Below are positions 15,006 through 22,776 of a stretch of 40,824 nucleotides of DNA, piece after piece. Under the pieces are notes generated by a model, which saw nothing but the letters and a program-made list of their open reading frames with translations, was not told the DNA's origin and did no database searches. Position 1 is the first letter of the stretch. The number at the start of each line of letters is the position of its first letter. The translations under genes were made by a program, and so were the position numbers. Source of the stretch: Actinomadura rubrisoli (GTDB lineage Bacteria > Actinomycetota > Actinomycetes > Streptosporangiales > Streptosporangiaceae); assembly GCF_004349215.1 (NCBI RefSeq), contig NZ_SMKU01000043.1, forward strand, positions 1 through 40,824, written 5' to 3'.

Positions 15006-15071
15006 CGCTGGTCCTTCCCGGTTCTGTGGCTGCGTCCAGGGTGGACTGGCGGGACGGCCCGCACAACCGAT

Positions 15072-15188
15072 TCAGGTGACCGGGAGGTCGGAGATGAGGG
15101 CGGTGCCGTCCTCGTCGTCCCGTTGTTCGCCGACCTGGGCGAATCCGTGGCCGGTGACGGACGGGGCGGCGGTGATCTGGGGGGTCAT
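15072..15188 (-). CDS. 38-codon ORF coupled to marR, unknown
   Basis: The ATG (15188-15186) overlaps the marR stop as ATGA and the frame runs 38 codons (MTPQITAAPSVTGHGFAQVG..., ending SDLPVT). The overlap suggests real coupling. The peptide looks like the truncated front or rear of a larger enzyme rather than a finished small protein. No family recognised; it may be a decayed second gene of the marR operon. Confidence 0.35.
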   Translation of the reverse strand: MTPQITAAPSVTGHGFAQVGEQRDDEDGTALISDLPVT

Positions 15189-15634
15189 CCTGTGTGGTGT
15201 TCGGCGATGCGGGCCAGCAGGTCGGTCAGTTGGGCGCGCTCGGTGGCTGAGAGCGGGGCGAGGAGTCGGTCCTGGATGCCGGTCAGGACCTGGTCGAGGC
15301 GCTCCAGGTGGCGGGAGCCGGCCGGGGTGAGGGTGATGATGTTGCGCCGCCGGTCGGACGGGTCCGGGGAGCGGTCGGCGTAGCCCGTTCCGGTGAGTTC
15401 GTTGAGGGCGGCGACGACGTCGCTGCGGTCGATGCCGGTGTGGCGGCCGAGGGCGGCCTGGCTGGCGGGGCCGTACTCGTCCAGGGCGGCGAGCAGGCGG
15501 TAGTGGTAGCCGCGGGCGCCCGCGGCGGCGAATCCGTCGCTGACCAGCCGGTGGCTGTGGGCGGAGGCCACGTTGATCAGCCAGCTCGGGGTGCGCATGA
15601 GGCGCGCGGGCGGGGCGGCATCGGGGTCGATCAC
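15185..15634 (-). CDS. MarR family transcriptional regulator
   Basis: 149 aa winged-helix repressor: YHYRLLAALDEYGPASQAAL for helices 2-3, GRHTGIDRSDVVAALNELTG for the recognition helix, and YADRSPDPSDRRRNIITLTP for the wing with the family's DxRR signature. I chose GTG 15634 since a longer frame to 15697 would run through the two palindromes that look like its own operator. It is divergent from the NTF2-like gene (15727), and the shared 93-bp interval contains both operators. A phenolic or drug ligand is typical of the family but not readable here. Confidence 0.88.
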   Translation of the reverse strand: MIDPDAAPPARLMRTPSWLINVASAHSHRLVSDGFAAAGARGYHYRLLAALDEYGPASQAALGRHTGIDRSDVVAALNELTGTGYADRSPDPSDRRRNIITLTPAGSRHLERLDQVLTGIQDRLLAPLSATERAQLTDLLARIAEHHTG

Positions 15635-15684
15635 GCGCCTCAGCTTACCGATTTGTTGGTGCTCCCTACGAGTCGATGTTAGTG

Positions 15685-15712
15685 TTGGCCGTGCCAACGT
15701 TGGTCATGCCAA
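15685..15712. promoter_or_regulatory. Tandem operator palindromes between marR and the NTF2-like gene
   Basis: TTGGCCGTGCCAA (15685-15697) is a perfect palindrome with 5-bp arms. TTGGTCATGCCAA (15700-15712) repeats it with one arm mismatch, centres 15 bp apart. They lie between the divergent starts, an ideal position for MarR autoregulation and control of the partner gene. Confidence 0.7.
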
Positions 15713-15726
15713 TGAAATGGGGAGTC

Positions 15727-16116
15727 ATGGAGCTGAGTGACCGCTACGAGCTGACCGACCTGGTCGGCAGGCTCGGAAGGTGGCTGGACGAAAAGCAGTT
15801 CGACGACGCGCGGACCGTCCTCACCGAGGACGTGGAGGTCCGTACGGCGGGCGGGGCCTCACGCGGGGTGGACGTGGTGGCCGAGCAGGCCCGACGCAAC
15901 CATCAGGTGCCGACCCAGCACTTCATCACGAACCCGCTCATCGAGGTGGACGGCGACCGGGCCGCGATCAGCGCCAATCTGCTCGTCGTCTTCGCGCACG
16001 AGGACGGGCGGCGTGTCCTCGGGGAGATCTACGAGCTGGAGGCCGCCCGGACGGCGGACGGATGGCGCATCTCGCGCGTGCAGGCCCGTCCGATCTGGGA
16101 GGGCACTCATGTTTGA
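15727..16116 (+). CDS. SnoaL/NTF2-like family protein
   Basis: 129 aa: MELSDRYELTDLVGRLGRWL opens the helical cone, VLTEDVEVRTAGGASRG and RNHQVPTQHFITNPLIEVDG form the sheet, and GEIYELEAARTADGWRISRV closes it. This is the common SnoaL_4-type alpha+beta barrel, found in small isomerases, hydrolases and ligand carriers; the reaction cannot be inferred. The ATG at 15727 is preferred because the two operator palindromes lie immediately upstream. It is divergent from marR and convergent with an SDR gene 5 bp away; a common function of the three (detoxification of a small molecule) is plausible but inferred. Confidence 0.82.
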   Translation: MELSDRYELTDLVGRLGRWLDEKQFDDARTVLTEDVEVRTAGGASRGVDVVAEQARRNHQVPTQHFITNPLIEVDGDRAAISANLLVVFAHEDGRRVLGEIYELEAARTADGWRISRVQARPIWEGTHV

Positions 16117-16121
16117 GCGTG

Positions 16122-16910
16122 TCAGGGGTTTGTGAGGTCGTCGGAGAGGGTGCGGAGCCGGGCGCGGGCGTCGGGGTCGTATGCCTGGTCGTCCGCGCGG
16201 GACTCCTTCAGGCCGTTGAAGAAGCGGCCGGACACGTCGTCCAGGGACGGGTCGGCGACCAGGCGGTGGGTGGCGCGGACGCCCTCCTCCAGTGTGCTGA
16301 TCGGCGAGGCGACCATCTTGGTGGGCATGTAGGTGGCCGGGTGCAGGCTGTTGGCGGTGACGCCCGTCCCGGCGAGCTCGGCGGCGAGGTCGATCGTGAA
16401 CATGACCTGTGCGAGCTTGCTCTGGCAGTACGCTCGGGAGCCGCTGTACCCGCGGGTGATCATCACGTCGTCGAAGTCGAGGGCGGTCTGGCCCAGGCTG
16501 CTGACGTTCACGATCCGGGATGGCGCCGACGCGACGAGGGTGGGGAGCAGCAGCCGGGTGAGCAGGTACCCCGACAGGTAGTTGACCGCGAAGTGCAACT
16601 CGTGGCCGTCGGCGCTCTCGGTTCGTGGCCCGCCACCGCCGATGCCCGCGTTGTTGACCAGGACGTCCAGGCGCGGATGGTCGGCGCGGACGGCCTCGGC
16701 GAGCGCGCGGACCTCGGCGAGCGACGACAGGTCGGCGCGGTACCAGGACGCGCGCCCGCCGATCTCCTGCAGCGTCGCCTTGCCGCGCCGGTCGTCGCGG
16801 CCGTGCACGAGGACGGTCGCGCCTTCGACGGCCAGCTCGGCCGCCAGGGCCCGGCCGAGCCCATCGGTCGCGCCGGTGATGAGGATGGTCTGCTCGTCGA
16901 TGGGACGCAT
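16122..16910 (-). CDS. Short-chain dehydrogenase/reductase (SDR)
   Basis: 262 aa classical SDR-like enzyme. TGATDGLGRALA (TGxxxGxG) at residues ~12-23 binds NAD(P)H, with HGRDDRRG following the second strand. NNAGIGGG, the Ser in IVNVSSLGQ and Y-x-x-x-K in AYCQSKLAQ are all present, so it should be active. The length and layout are like retinol-dehydrogenase/WW-type SDRs. ATG 16910 begins MRPIDEQTILITG. It converges on the NTF2-like gene. Confidence 0.9.
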   Translation of the reverse strand: MRPIDEQTILITGATDGLGRALAAELAVEGATVLVHGRDDRRGKATLQEIGGRASWYRADLSSLAEVRALAEAVRADHPRLDVLVNNAGIGGGGPRTESADGHELHFAVNYLSGYLLTRLLLPTLVASAPSRIVNVSSLGQTALDFDDVMITRGYSGSRAYCQSKLAQVMFTIDLAAELAGTGVTANSLHPATYMPTKMVASPISTLEEGVRATHRLVADPSLDDVSGRFFNGLKESRADDQAYDPDARARLRTLSDDLTNP

Positions 16911-16999
16911 GGGTCCATAGTGCTCGGTGTGCGCGGGCGGTGACAGGTTTCGGGGATCGTGGTACCACGGGTACCCGGCTGAGCGCCGCCGCGGGACGG

Positions 17000-17197
17000 T
17001 CATGGACGGTCGAGGAAGTCCCGGACGAGCTTGACGAACTCGTCGGGACGGAGGGCGGCGACGGCGGCGGCGGTGGGCGCGCCGAGCGAGAAGCCGGCCA
17101 GGTCGGCGGGCGCGGCGCCGGAGTCCTCGATGACGGCGATGACCTGGGCGGCGAGCGCCTCGATGGTCAAGGGGTCCGGCGGCCCCCGGAGGACGGA
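17000..17197 (-). pseudogene. Alpha/beta hydrolase remnant with internal deletion
   Basis: The minus-strand frame reads PDPLTIEALAAQVIAVIEDS, then LAGFSLGAPTAAAVAALRPD and EFVKLVRDFLDRP before a TGA at 17002-17000. The first part includes the nucleophile elbow G-F-S-L-G of alpha/beta hydrolases, and the last part is the family's usual C-terminal helix. About 100 residues with the catalytic Asp and His should lie between, and the N-terminal ~80 residues are missing too. There is no start codon with a Shine-Dalgarno. It is therefore a dead fragment of an enzyme gene next to the SDR. Confidence 0.65.
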
Positions 17198-17207
17198 TCA
17201 TGGGGTC

Positions 17208-18060
17208 ATGGACATGGACCGCCGGGAGCTCGCCGACTTTCTCCGCCGTTCCCGCGAGCGGCTGCGTCCGCAGGAGGTCGGCCTGGCGGCGGGTCCGCGG
17301 CGGCGCACGCCGGGGCTGCGGCGCGAGGAGGTGTCGCAGCTCGCCGGGATGTCCGCGGACTACTACATGCGGCTCGAACAGGCCCGGAGCCCGCAGCCGT
17401 CGACCCAGTTGCTCGGCGCGCTCGCACGGGCGCTGCGGCTGACCGAGGACGAGCGCGACCACCTGTACGTGCTCGCCGGGCACCGGCCGCCCGCGGGCCC
17501 GTTCGCGGGCGAGCACGTCCGGCCGAGCCTGCTCTACCTGCTGGACCAGTTGCGGGAGGCTCCGGCGCAGATCCGGCGACCTTGGAGACGTGCTGGCGCA
17601 GAACGCCCTGGCGGACGCCCTGTTCGGCTGCGTCTGCACGGTCGAGGAGCCGGATCGCAACTTCGCGTGGCGCTGGTTCACCGACCCGTTCGTCCGGCAG
17701 GCGTACCCGGCGGACGAGCACGACCGCTACAGCCGCCTGCACGTCGCCGACCTGCGGGCGGCCGTGGCGCGTCGCGGGAACGACGCGGCGTCGTCCGCGC
17801 TGGTCGAGCGGCTTCACGGGGCCGGCGAGGAGTTCACGCGGCTCTGGGCCCGGCACGAGGTCGCCGTCCGCCGCACCAGCCGGATGAAGATCCTCCACCC
17901 GGAGATCGGGGCGATCGAGTTCGACGCGGAGGCCCTCCTCACCCCGGCCGAGGATCAGCGGCTGTTCGTCTTCACCCCGCCGCCGGGCACCCCGAGCATC
18001 GAGGCCCTGGAACTGCTGCGCGTCATCGACCCGGAGACCGCCCACCGGAGCCATGTCTGA
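17208..18060 (+). pseudogene. MmyB-type helix-turn-helix regulator, frameshifted
   Basis: Two reading frames together encode a complete XRE regulator with MmyB-like ligand-binding domain. Frame 1 (17208-~17573) has the HTH: RRELADFLRRSRERLRPQEV, TPGLRREEVSQLAGMSADYY, up to LLDQLREAPAQI. Frame 2 continues with GDLGDVLAQNALADALFGCV and the typical C-terminus (EFTRLWARHEVAVRRTSRMK, ILHPEIGAIEFDAEALLTPA). The break is at ATCCGGCGAC (17571-17580), where one extra base or two missing bases shift the frame. It is either a true loss of function or a sequencing error; the locally high GC makes the latter possible. Codon use on both sides is normal, so the change would be recent. Confidence 0.75.
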
Positions 18061-19210
18061 GCCGCCACAGCGACGTGACCTCGGCGGAGCGGGCGGCGTG
18101 CAGTGGGTCGCCGGGGTCGGCGGCGCGCGGATGCGCCGGGGCCGTGTCGAGCCGTCCGGCCACCTCCAGCCCGGACGAGTCGAACGCCTTCAGCAACTCG
18201 TCCCGTGACCGGAGTCCCAGGTGTTCGGCCAGGTCGGACAGGATCAGCCAGCCCTCCCCGTCCGGTGCCAGATGCTCGGCGAGGCCGCTCAGGAACCCGT
18301 TGAGCATCCGGCTGCCCGGGTCGTACACGGCGTGTTCCAAGGGCGAGCTGGGTTTCGCGGGGACCCACGGCGGATTGCACACGATCAGCGGCGCCCGTCC
18401 GTCCGGGTAGAGGTCGGCTTGGACGACCTCTACGCGTCCGGCCACGTCGAGCCGCTGGAGGTTCTCGCGGGCGCAGGCAAGCGCGCGCGGGTCCTGGTCA
18501 GTGGCGACCACCCGCTGGACGCCCCGCCGAGCGAGGACGGCGGCCAGGACGCCGGTGCCCGTCCCGATGTCGAACGCGACGGTCGCGTCCGGAGGCAGCG
18601 GGGCCTCGGCGACCAGATCGACGTACTCCCCTCGCACCGGCGAGAACACCCCGTAATGCGGGTGGATCCGGTCGCCGCCGAGTGCCGGGACAGGGACGCC
18701 CTTCTCCCGCCACTCATGGGCACCGATCAGCCCGAGCAGTTCGCGTAGGGACGTCACGTACGGCCGGTCGTCCGGACCGTACGCCTCTGTGCACGCCTCC
18801 CGGACGTCCGGTGCACGCCGTAGGGGGACCACGTGTCCGGGGTCGATCGGGACAAGCAGCATGCCGAGCGTCCGCGCGCGCTGGCCTCGCGCCTGGCGGT
18901 ACAGGTGGAACGCCTGTACTTGGGACGGTTCCGTCCGGTGCTTGCGTCGTTCCGCCCGGCGCGGTGTGCGATCGGTCCGCCGCGCCATGGCCTTGAGGAG
19001 CTGCCGCGCGTTCTGGAAGTCGCCGCGCCACAGCAGCGCCGTTCCCTCGCACGCCAGCCGGTACGCGTCGTCCGCGCGGGTCTCGTCGTCGGCGACCACC
19101 ACGCGGCGCGGCGGCTGGGCCCCGCTCTCCGATCGCCACCTGGCGTGCCGGTCGTGTCCGTCCTCGTGCCAGGCGACGACCGGTTCGTCCGCATCGTTCA
19201 TACCGCTCAT
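18023..19210 (-). CDS. Class I SAM-dependent methyltransferase (HemK/PrmC-like fold)
   Basis: 395 aa. The first ~190 residues are an Arg-rich helical region (RADDAYRLACEGTALLWRGD, FQNARQLLKAMARRTDRTPR) of unknown role. The methyltransferase domain follows: HPHYGVFSPVRGEYVDLVAE, motif I AFDIGTGTGVLAAVLARRG, acidic loop ATDQDPRALACARENL, and motif IV NPPWVPAK. An NPPY/W motif marks enzymes that methylate an amide or amine nitrogen (PrmC, RsmC/RlmG types). ATG 19210 overlaps the upstream stop as ATGA. Its 3' end overlaps the MmyB pseudogene by 38 bp, convergently. Confidence 0.85.
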   Translation of the reverse strand: MSGMNDADEPVVAWHEDGHDRHARWRSESGAQPPRRVVVADDETRADDAYRLACEGTALLWRGDFQNARQLLKAMARRTDRTPRRAERRKHRTEPSQVQAFHLYRQARGQRARTLGMLLVPIDPGHVVPLRRAPDVREACTEAYGPDDRPYVTSLRELLGLIGAHEWREKGVPVPALGGDRIHPHYGVFSPVRGEYVDLVAEAPLPPDATVAFDIGTGTGVLAAVLARRGVQRVVATDQDPRALACARENLQRLDVAGRVEVVQADLYPDGRAPLIVCNPPWVPAKPSSPLEHAVYDPGSRMLNGFLSGLAEHLAPDGEGWLILSDLAEHLGLRSRDELLKAFDSSGLEVAGRLDTAPAHPRAADPGDPLHAARSAEVTSLWRLRHGSGGRSPGR

Positions 19211-19482
19211 CGGCCGTCCCGTGAGAGCGTCGCGTCGTCGAGGCCGGGCGGCCCGACCTTGGGAGGGTGGAGGCGGGTCTCGCCGTGCGTCAGGTCCGTC
19301 ACGAGATGCGCGGACCGCAGCCGTCCACACTCGGGGCTCCGCTTCCGCAGCGTGTCGATCAGCGCGTGCAGCCGCGCGTCGTCCGGATCCTGGCCGGACC
19401 TGAACCGGACGCCCACATCCTCGGGCTGTCGCCGGACGCGCCGCGACTTGAGGAATTCGCCGAGTTCGCCGTTCCGGACCAT
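19207..19482 (-). pseudogene. MmyB-type regulator reduced to its two ends
   Basis: 91 codons starting MVRNGELGEFLKSRRVRRQP, the usual first helix of MmyB-type XRE regulators (ELGEFLRSRRxRLxPEDVGL). They end with KRSPECGRL...TKTHG-like DLTHGETRLHPPKVGPPGLD, the usual C-terminal part (SPEFxRLWxxHDV..THGxKxxHHPxVGxLxLD). The HTH itself and most of the ligand domain (~180 residues) are missing, yet the frame is open and its stop overlaps the methyltransferase ATG. It may survive only because it supplies translation to the methyltransferase. A repurposed small protein cannot be excluded. Confidence 0.55.
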
Positions 19483-19661
19483 GCCGATGAGGCTATCCGG
19501 ACGTCCGGCCGGTGGTTCCGCCGGTGGGCGTCGGCTGCCCGCTCCAAGGGGAATACGTCCCGATCGGTCCGGCTGGGGGCCGGATAGTGTCTGCCTGCGC
19601 ACCCGCCCCGGCGACCACGATCGAGAGACCGCGCACCCGATCGGAAGGGAACGTTCCAGCA

Positions 19662-20645
19662 GTGACGGCGCAGGCCCCCGCGAAACCCACCCGGACCGCC
19701 GGACGCGGTGGCGCCGCGGCCTCGATCGGCCTAGGAGTCCTCGGCGCGCTGTTCTTCTCCGCTTCGTTCATCGCGAACCGGACGATGGCCGTGGACGGCG
19801 GCGCCTGGGAGTGGAGCGGCTCCCTCCGCTTCCTGTACTCGCTGCCGATCTTCCTGGTCATCGTGGGGATGCGCGGCGGCGTCCGGCCCGTCCTGCGGGC
19901 CCTGCGCGCCGACCCGCTGGCGTGGGCGCTGTGGAGCACGGTCGGCTTCGGGCTGTTCTACGCCCCGCTCTGCCTGGCCGCCGACCTCGCCCCCGGCTGG
20001 ACGGTGGCCGCGACCTGGCAGGTGACGATCGTCTGCGGGATGTTCCTCGCCCCGCTCCTGTACGACGACGAGCGCGGGCGGATCCCCGCCAAGGGCGTCG
20101 CGCTCTCCGGCCTGATCCTCGCGGGGGTCTTCCTCAGCCAGTTCGGCGGCCACGGCGGGCCGTCCGCGGGCATGGCGGGCGGGATCGCCGTCGTGCTCGT
20201 CGCGGCCGTCGCCTATCCGGTCGGTAACCGCCGGACGATGGAACTCGCCGGGACGGGCCTCGACACCTTCCAGCGGCTCCTGGCGATGTCGATCGGGAGC
20301 CTGCCGTTCTGGGCGGCCGTCGCCGTGCTGGGCGGCGTCCGGGCGGGGGCGCCGTCGTCCGCGCAGCTCACCGTCACCCTGGTCGTCGCCGTCAGCTCCG
20401 GCGTGATCGCGACGTCGCTGTTCTTCGCCGCGACCCACCGCGTCCGCCGGCACCCGCTGCGGCTGGCCGCCGTGGAGGCGACGCAGGCCGTCGAGGTGGT
20501 CTTCGTCGCGCTCCTCGAACCGCTGCTCACCTCGACGGACGTCCCCGGCGCCCTCGCCTGGACGGGCATCGCCGCGATCGCCCTCGGGGTCGTGCTGTAC
20601 GCGTTCGCGGGCCGCCCCGCCACCGGGGGATGCGGCCGAGGGTGA
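19662..20645 (+). CDS. DMT-superfamily multidrug efflux transporter (EmrE-like family)
   Basis: 327 aa with ten hydrophobic segments. LGVLGALFFSASFIANRTMA at the start and LRFLYSLPIFLVIVGMRGGV after it are typical of the multidrug resistance efflux (DMT) family; each half is an EamA-like repeat, the second from about residue 165. The last 35 residues are hydrophobic with a short Gly/Arg tail. GTG 19662 (VTAQAPAKPTRTAGRGG) is chosen because residues before it are low-complexity, with GGAAGGGA 13 nt away as a weak RBS. Substrate unknown. It is separated from the Ada-AlkA gene by 50 bp, which contains a -10 box TAGAAT (20663-20668). Confidence 0.82.
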   Translation: MTAQAPAKPTRTAGRGGAAASIGLGVLGALFFSASFIANRTMAVDGGAWEWSGSLRFLYSLPIFLVIVGMRGGVRPVLRALRADPLAWALWSTVGFGLFYAPLCLAADLAPGWTVAATWQVTIVCGMFLAPLLYDDERGRIPAKGVALSGLILAGVFLSQFGGHGGPSAGMAGGIAVVLVAAVAYPVGNRRTMELAGTGLDTFQRLLAMSIGSLPFWAAVAVLGGVRAGAPSSAQLTVTLVVAVSSGVIATSLFFAATHRVRRHPLRLAAVEATQAVEVVFVALLEPLLTSTDVPGALAWTGIAAIALGVVLYAFAGRPATGGCGRG

Positions 20646-20662
20646 TGTCGGAATTCCGCTAG

Positions 20663-20668
20663 TAGAAT
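20663..20668 (+). promoter_or_regulatory. -10 box in front of the Ada-AlkA gene
   Basis: TAGAAT, 28 bp before ATG 20696, in the only AT-richer stretch of the gap (GGAATTCCGCTAGTAGAATC). GATTC/GAATC-like half-sites flank it and could bind the Ada-type regulator itself; that is inference. Confidence 0.4.
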
Positions 20669-20695
20669 CGCCTGACCATCGGTGATGCTGGAGGC

Positions 20696-22168
20696 ATGCA
20701 TGAGGACGTGGAAAGGTGCGTGCGGGCCGTCCAGTCGAAGGACGCGCGGTTCGACGGATGGTTCTTCACCGCGGTCGTGACCACCGGGATCTACTGCCGG
20801 CCGAGCTGCCCGGTCGTGCCGCCCAAGCCCGAGAACATGCGCTTCTACCCTAGCGCCGCCGCGGCGCAGCAGGCCGGATTCCGGGCCTGCAAGCGCTGCC
20901 GGCCCGACACCAGCCCCGGCTCCCCCGAATGGAACCACCGGGCGGACGTCGTCGCCCGCGCCATGCGGCTCATCGCCGACGGCGTCGTCGACCGCGAGGG
21001 CGTCCCCGGCCTCGCCGTACGGCTCGGCTACAGCACCCGCCAGATCGAACGGCAGCTCAACGCCGAGCTGGGCGCCGGCCCGCTCGCCCTGGCCCGTGCC
21101 CAGCGCGCGCAGACCGCGCGGCTGCTGATCGAGACCACGGCCCTCCCGATGGGGGACGTGGCGTTCGCGGCGGGCTTCGCGAGCATCCGCGCGTTCAACG
21201 AGACCGTCCGGAAAGTCTTCGCCCTCACCCCCAGCGAGTTGCGCGACCGCGTCGCCAAGGGCCACCCGCCCGCGGGCTCGGGATCGCTGTCGCTGCGGCT
21301 GCCGTTCCGGGCACCGCTCTGCCCGGACAACCTGTTCGGGCACCTGACCGCCACCGCCGTCCCCGGCGTCGAGGAGTGGCGGGACGGCGCGTTCCGCCGG
21401 ACGATGCGGCTGCCCCACGGCCACGGCATCGCCACCCTGCGGCCCCGCCCCGACCACGTCGCCTGCACGCTCACGCTCAGCGACCTGCGCGACCTCACCA
21501 TCGCCATCAGCCGCTGCCGCTGGATGCTCGACCTCGACGCCGACCCGGTCGCCGTGGACGACCTCCTGCGCGCCGACCCGGTCCTCGCCCCGCTGGTCGA
21601 CAAGGCCCCTGGACGCCGCGTCCCGCGCACCGTGGACGCGCCGGAGTTCGCCGTCCGGGCCGTCCTGGGGCAGCAGGTGTCCACCGCCGCGGCCCGGACC
21701 CACGCGGCCCGCCTGGTCACGGCGTACGGCGACCCGATCGACGACCCAGGCGGCGGCCTGACGCACCTGTTCCCCACACCGTCCGCCCTGGCGGAACTGG
21801 ACCCGCAGGCCCTCGCGTTCCCGCACACCAGGCGCACGACCCTCACCACCCTCGTGGCCACGCTCGCGTCCGGCGAGATCGACCTCGGCGTAGGGAGCGA
21901 CTGGGAAGAGGCCCGCGCGCGCTTGGCCGACCTCCCCGGATTCGGGCCGTGGACCATCGAGACCATCGCGATGCGCGCCCTCGGCGACCCCGACGCGTTC
22001 ATCCCGGGCGACCTTGGCATCCGCGGCGCCGCCCGGGCGCTCGACCTTCCCCCGACCCCAGCAGCCCTCACCCGCCGTGCCGCCGGATGGCGTCCCTGGC
22101 GCGCCTACGCCGTCCAGTACCTGTGGGCGACGGGCGATCACCCCATCAACCTCCTCCCCGCATCCTGA
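20696..22168 (+). CDS. Ada-AlkA fusion: alkylation-responsive regulator and 3-methyladenine DNA glycosylase
   Basis: 490 aa, four domains in order. Residues ~5-75: Ada zinc domain with Cys34, Cys38, Cys65 and Cys68 (IYCRPSCPVV...GFRACKRCRP), which in Ada takes methyl groups from phosphotriesters. Residues ~85-185: AraC-type HTH (VRLGYSTRQIERQLNAELGA, FAAGFASIRAFNETVRKVFA). Residues ~195-310: AlkA N-terminal domain. Residues ~315-490: HhH-GPD glycosylase with LPGFGPWTIETIAM and the catalytic Asp in FIPGDLGIRG. It senses and removes alkyl damage by base excision. ATG 20696 gives the family N-terminus MHED. The gene ends 19 bp before ogt, so the two form an operon. Confidence 0.95.
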   Translation: MHEDVERCVRAVQSKDARFDGWFFTAVVTTGIYCRPSCPVVPPKPENMRFYPSAAAAQQAGFRACKRCRPDTSPGSPEWNHRADVVARAMRLIADGVVDREGVPGLAVRLGYSTRQIERQLNAELGAGPLALARAQRAQTARLLIETTALPMGDVAFAAGFASIRAFNETVRKVFALTPSELRDRVAKGHPPAGSGSLSLRLPFRAPLCPDNLFGHLTATAVPGVEEWRDGAFRRTMRLPHGHGIATLRPRPDHVACTLTLSDLRDLTIAISRCRWMLDLDADPVAVDDLLRADPVLAPLVDKAPGRRVPRTVDAPEFAVRAVLGQQVSTAAARTHAARLVTAYGDPIDDPGGGLTHLFPTPSALAELDPQALAFPHTRRTTLTTLVATLASGEIDLGVGSDWEEARARLADLPGFGPWTIETIAMRALGDPDAFIPGDLGIRGAARALDLPPTPAALTRRAAGWRPWRAYAVQYLWATGDHPINLLPAS

Positions 22169-22187
22169 CTGAGAAAGGATGACCCCC

Positions 22188-22703
22188 ATGGAATCGACAC
22201 ATGTCGTCCTGGACAGCCCTGTAGGCGCCCTTACAGCGGTCGTCACCGACGGCGCTTTGTCCGGCCTCTACATGGAGATGCAACGGCACCGTCCGCCCCA
22301 AGAGACCTTCGGCGTTCCCGCCGAGGACCCGGGTGCCGGCCCCTTCGCCACCATCGCCGAACAACTCGCCGCGTACTTCGCCGGGGACCTGACCGAGTTC
22401 GACCTGCCGCTGAACCTCCGGGGCACGCCGTTCCAGCGCCGCGTCTGGTCGGCGCTCCAGGAGATCCCGTACGGCGAGACGACGACTTACGGCGAACTGG
22501 CGGTGGAGATCGGCAGCCCGTCCGCGTCCCGCGCCGTGGGCCTGGCCAACGGCCGCAACCCGGTCGGCGTCATCGTCCCCTGCCACCGCGTCGTCGGCTC
22601 GACCGGCGGCCTCACCGGCTACGGCGGCGGCCTGGAGCGCAAGCGCTACCTGCTCGACTTCGAGCGCAAGACCCGAGGCGCCACCGAACCGGCGCTGTTC
22701 TGA
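22188..22703 (+). CDS. ogt: Methylated-DNA-protein-cysteine methyltransferase
   Basis: 171 aa suicide enzyme that takes the methyl group from O6-methylguanine. The active site is PCHR with Cys132 in VIVPCHRVVGSTGGLTGYGG. The upstream RVWSALQEIPYGETTTYGEL and the helix-turn-helix SPSASRAVGLANGRNPV are standard. ATG 22188 (MESTHVVL) has AAAGGA at a better distance than the in-frame ATG at 22179, which the same Shine-Dalgarno almost touches. It follows Ada-AlkA directly and probably shares its damage-induced transcript, giving one operon for both base excision and direct reversal. Confidence 0.95.
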   Translation: MESTHVVLDSPVGALTAVVTDGALSGLYMEMQRHRPPQETFGVPAEDPGAGPFATIAEQLAAYFAGDLTEFDLPLNLRGTPFQRRVWSALQEIPYGETTTYGELAVEIGSPSASRAVGLANGRNPVGVIVPCHRVVGSTGGLTGYGGGLERKRYLLDFERKTRGATEPALF

Positions 22704-22776
22704 CACTGTCAGGGGCATGGGTTAGCGTGCCTGCCAAGGCCGGAGAACGGGCCTGAGTCGAGGAAAGGCAGGCAAG

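Noticed and set aside
20213..22246. 677-codon open frame on the minus strand
   Set aside because: It is the antisense of the Ada-AlkA gene; translation is Gly/Arg/Asp-rich without any domain, an effect of third-position GC.
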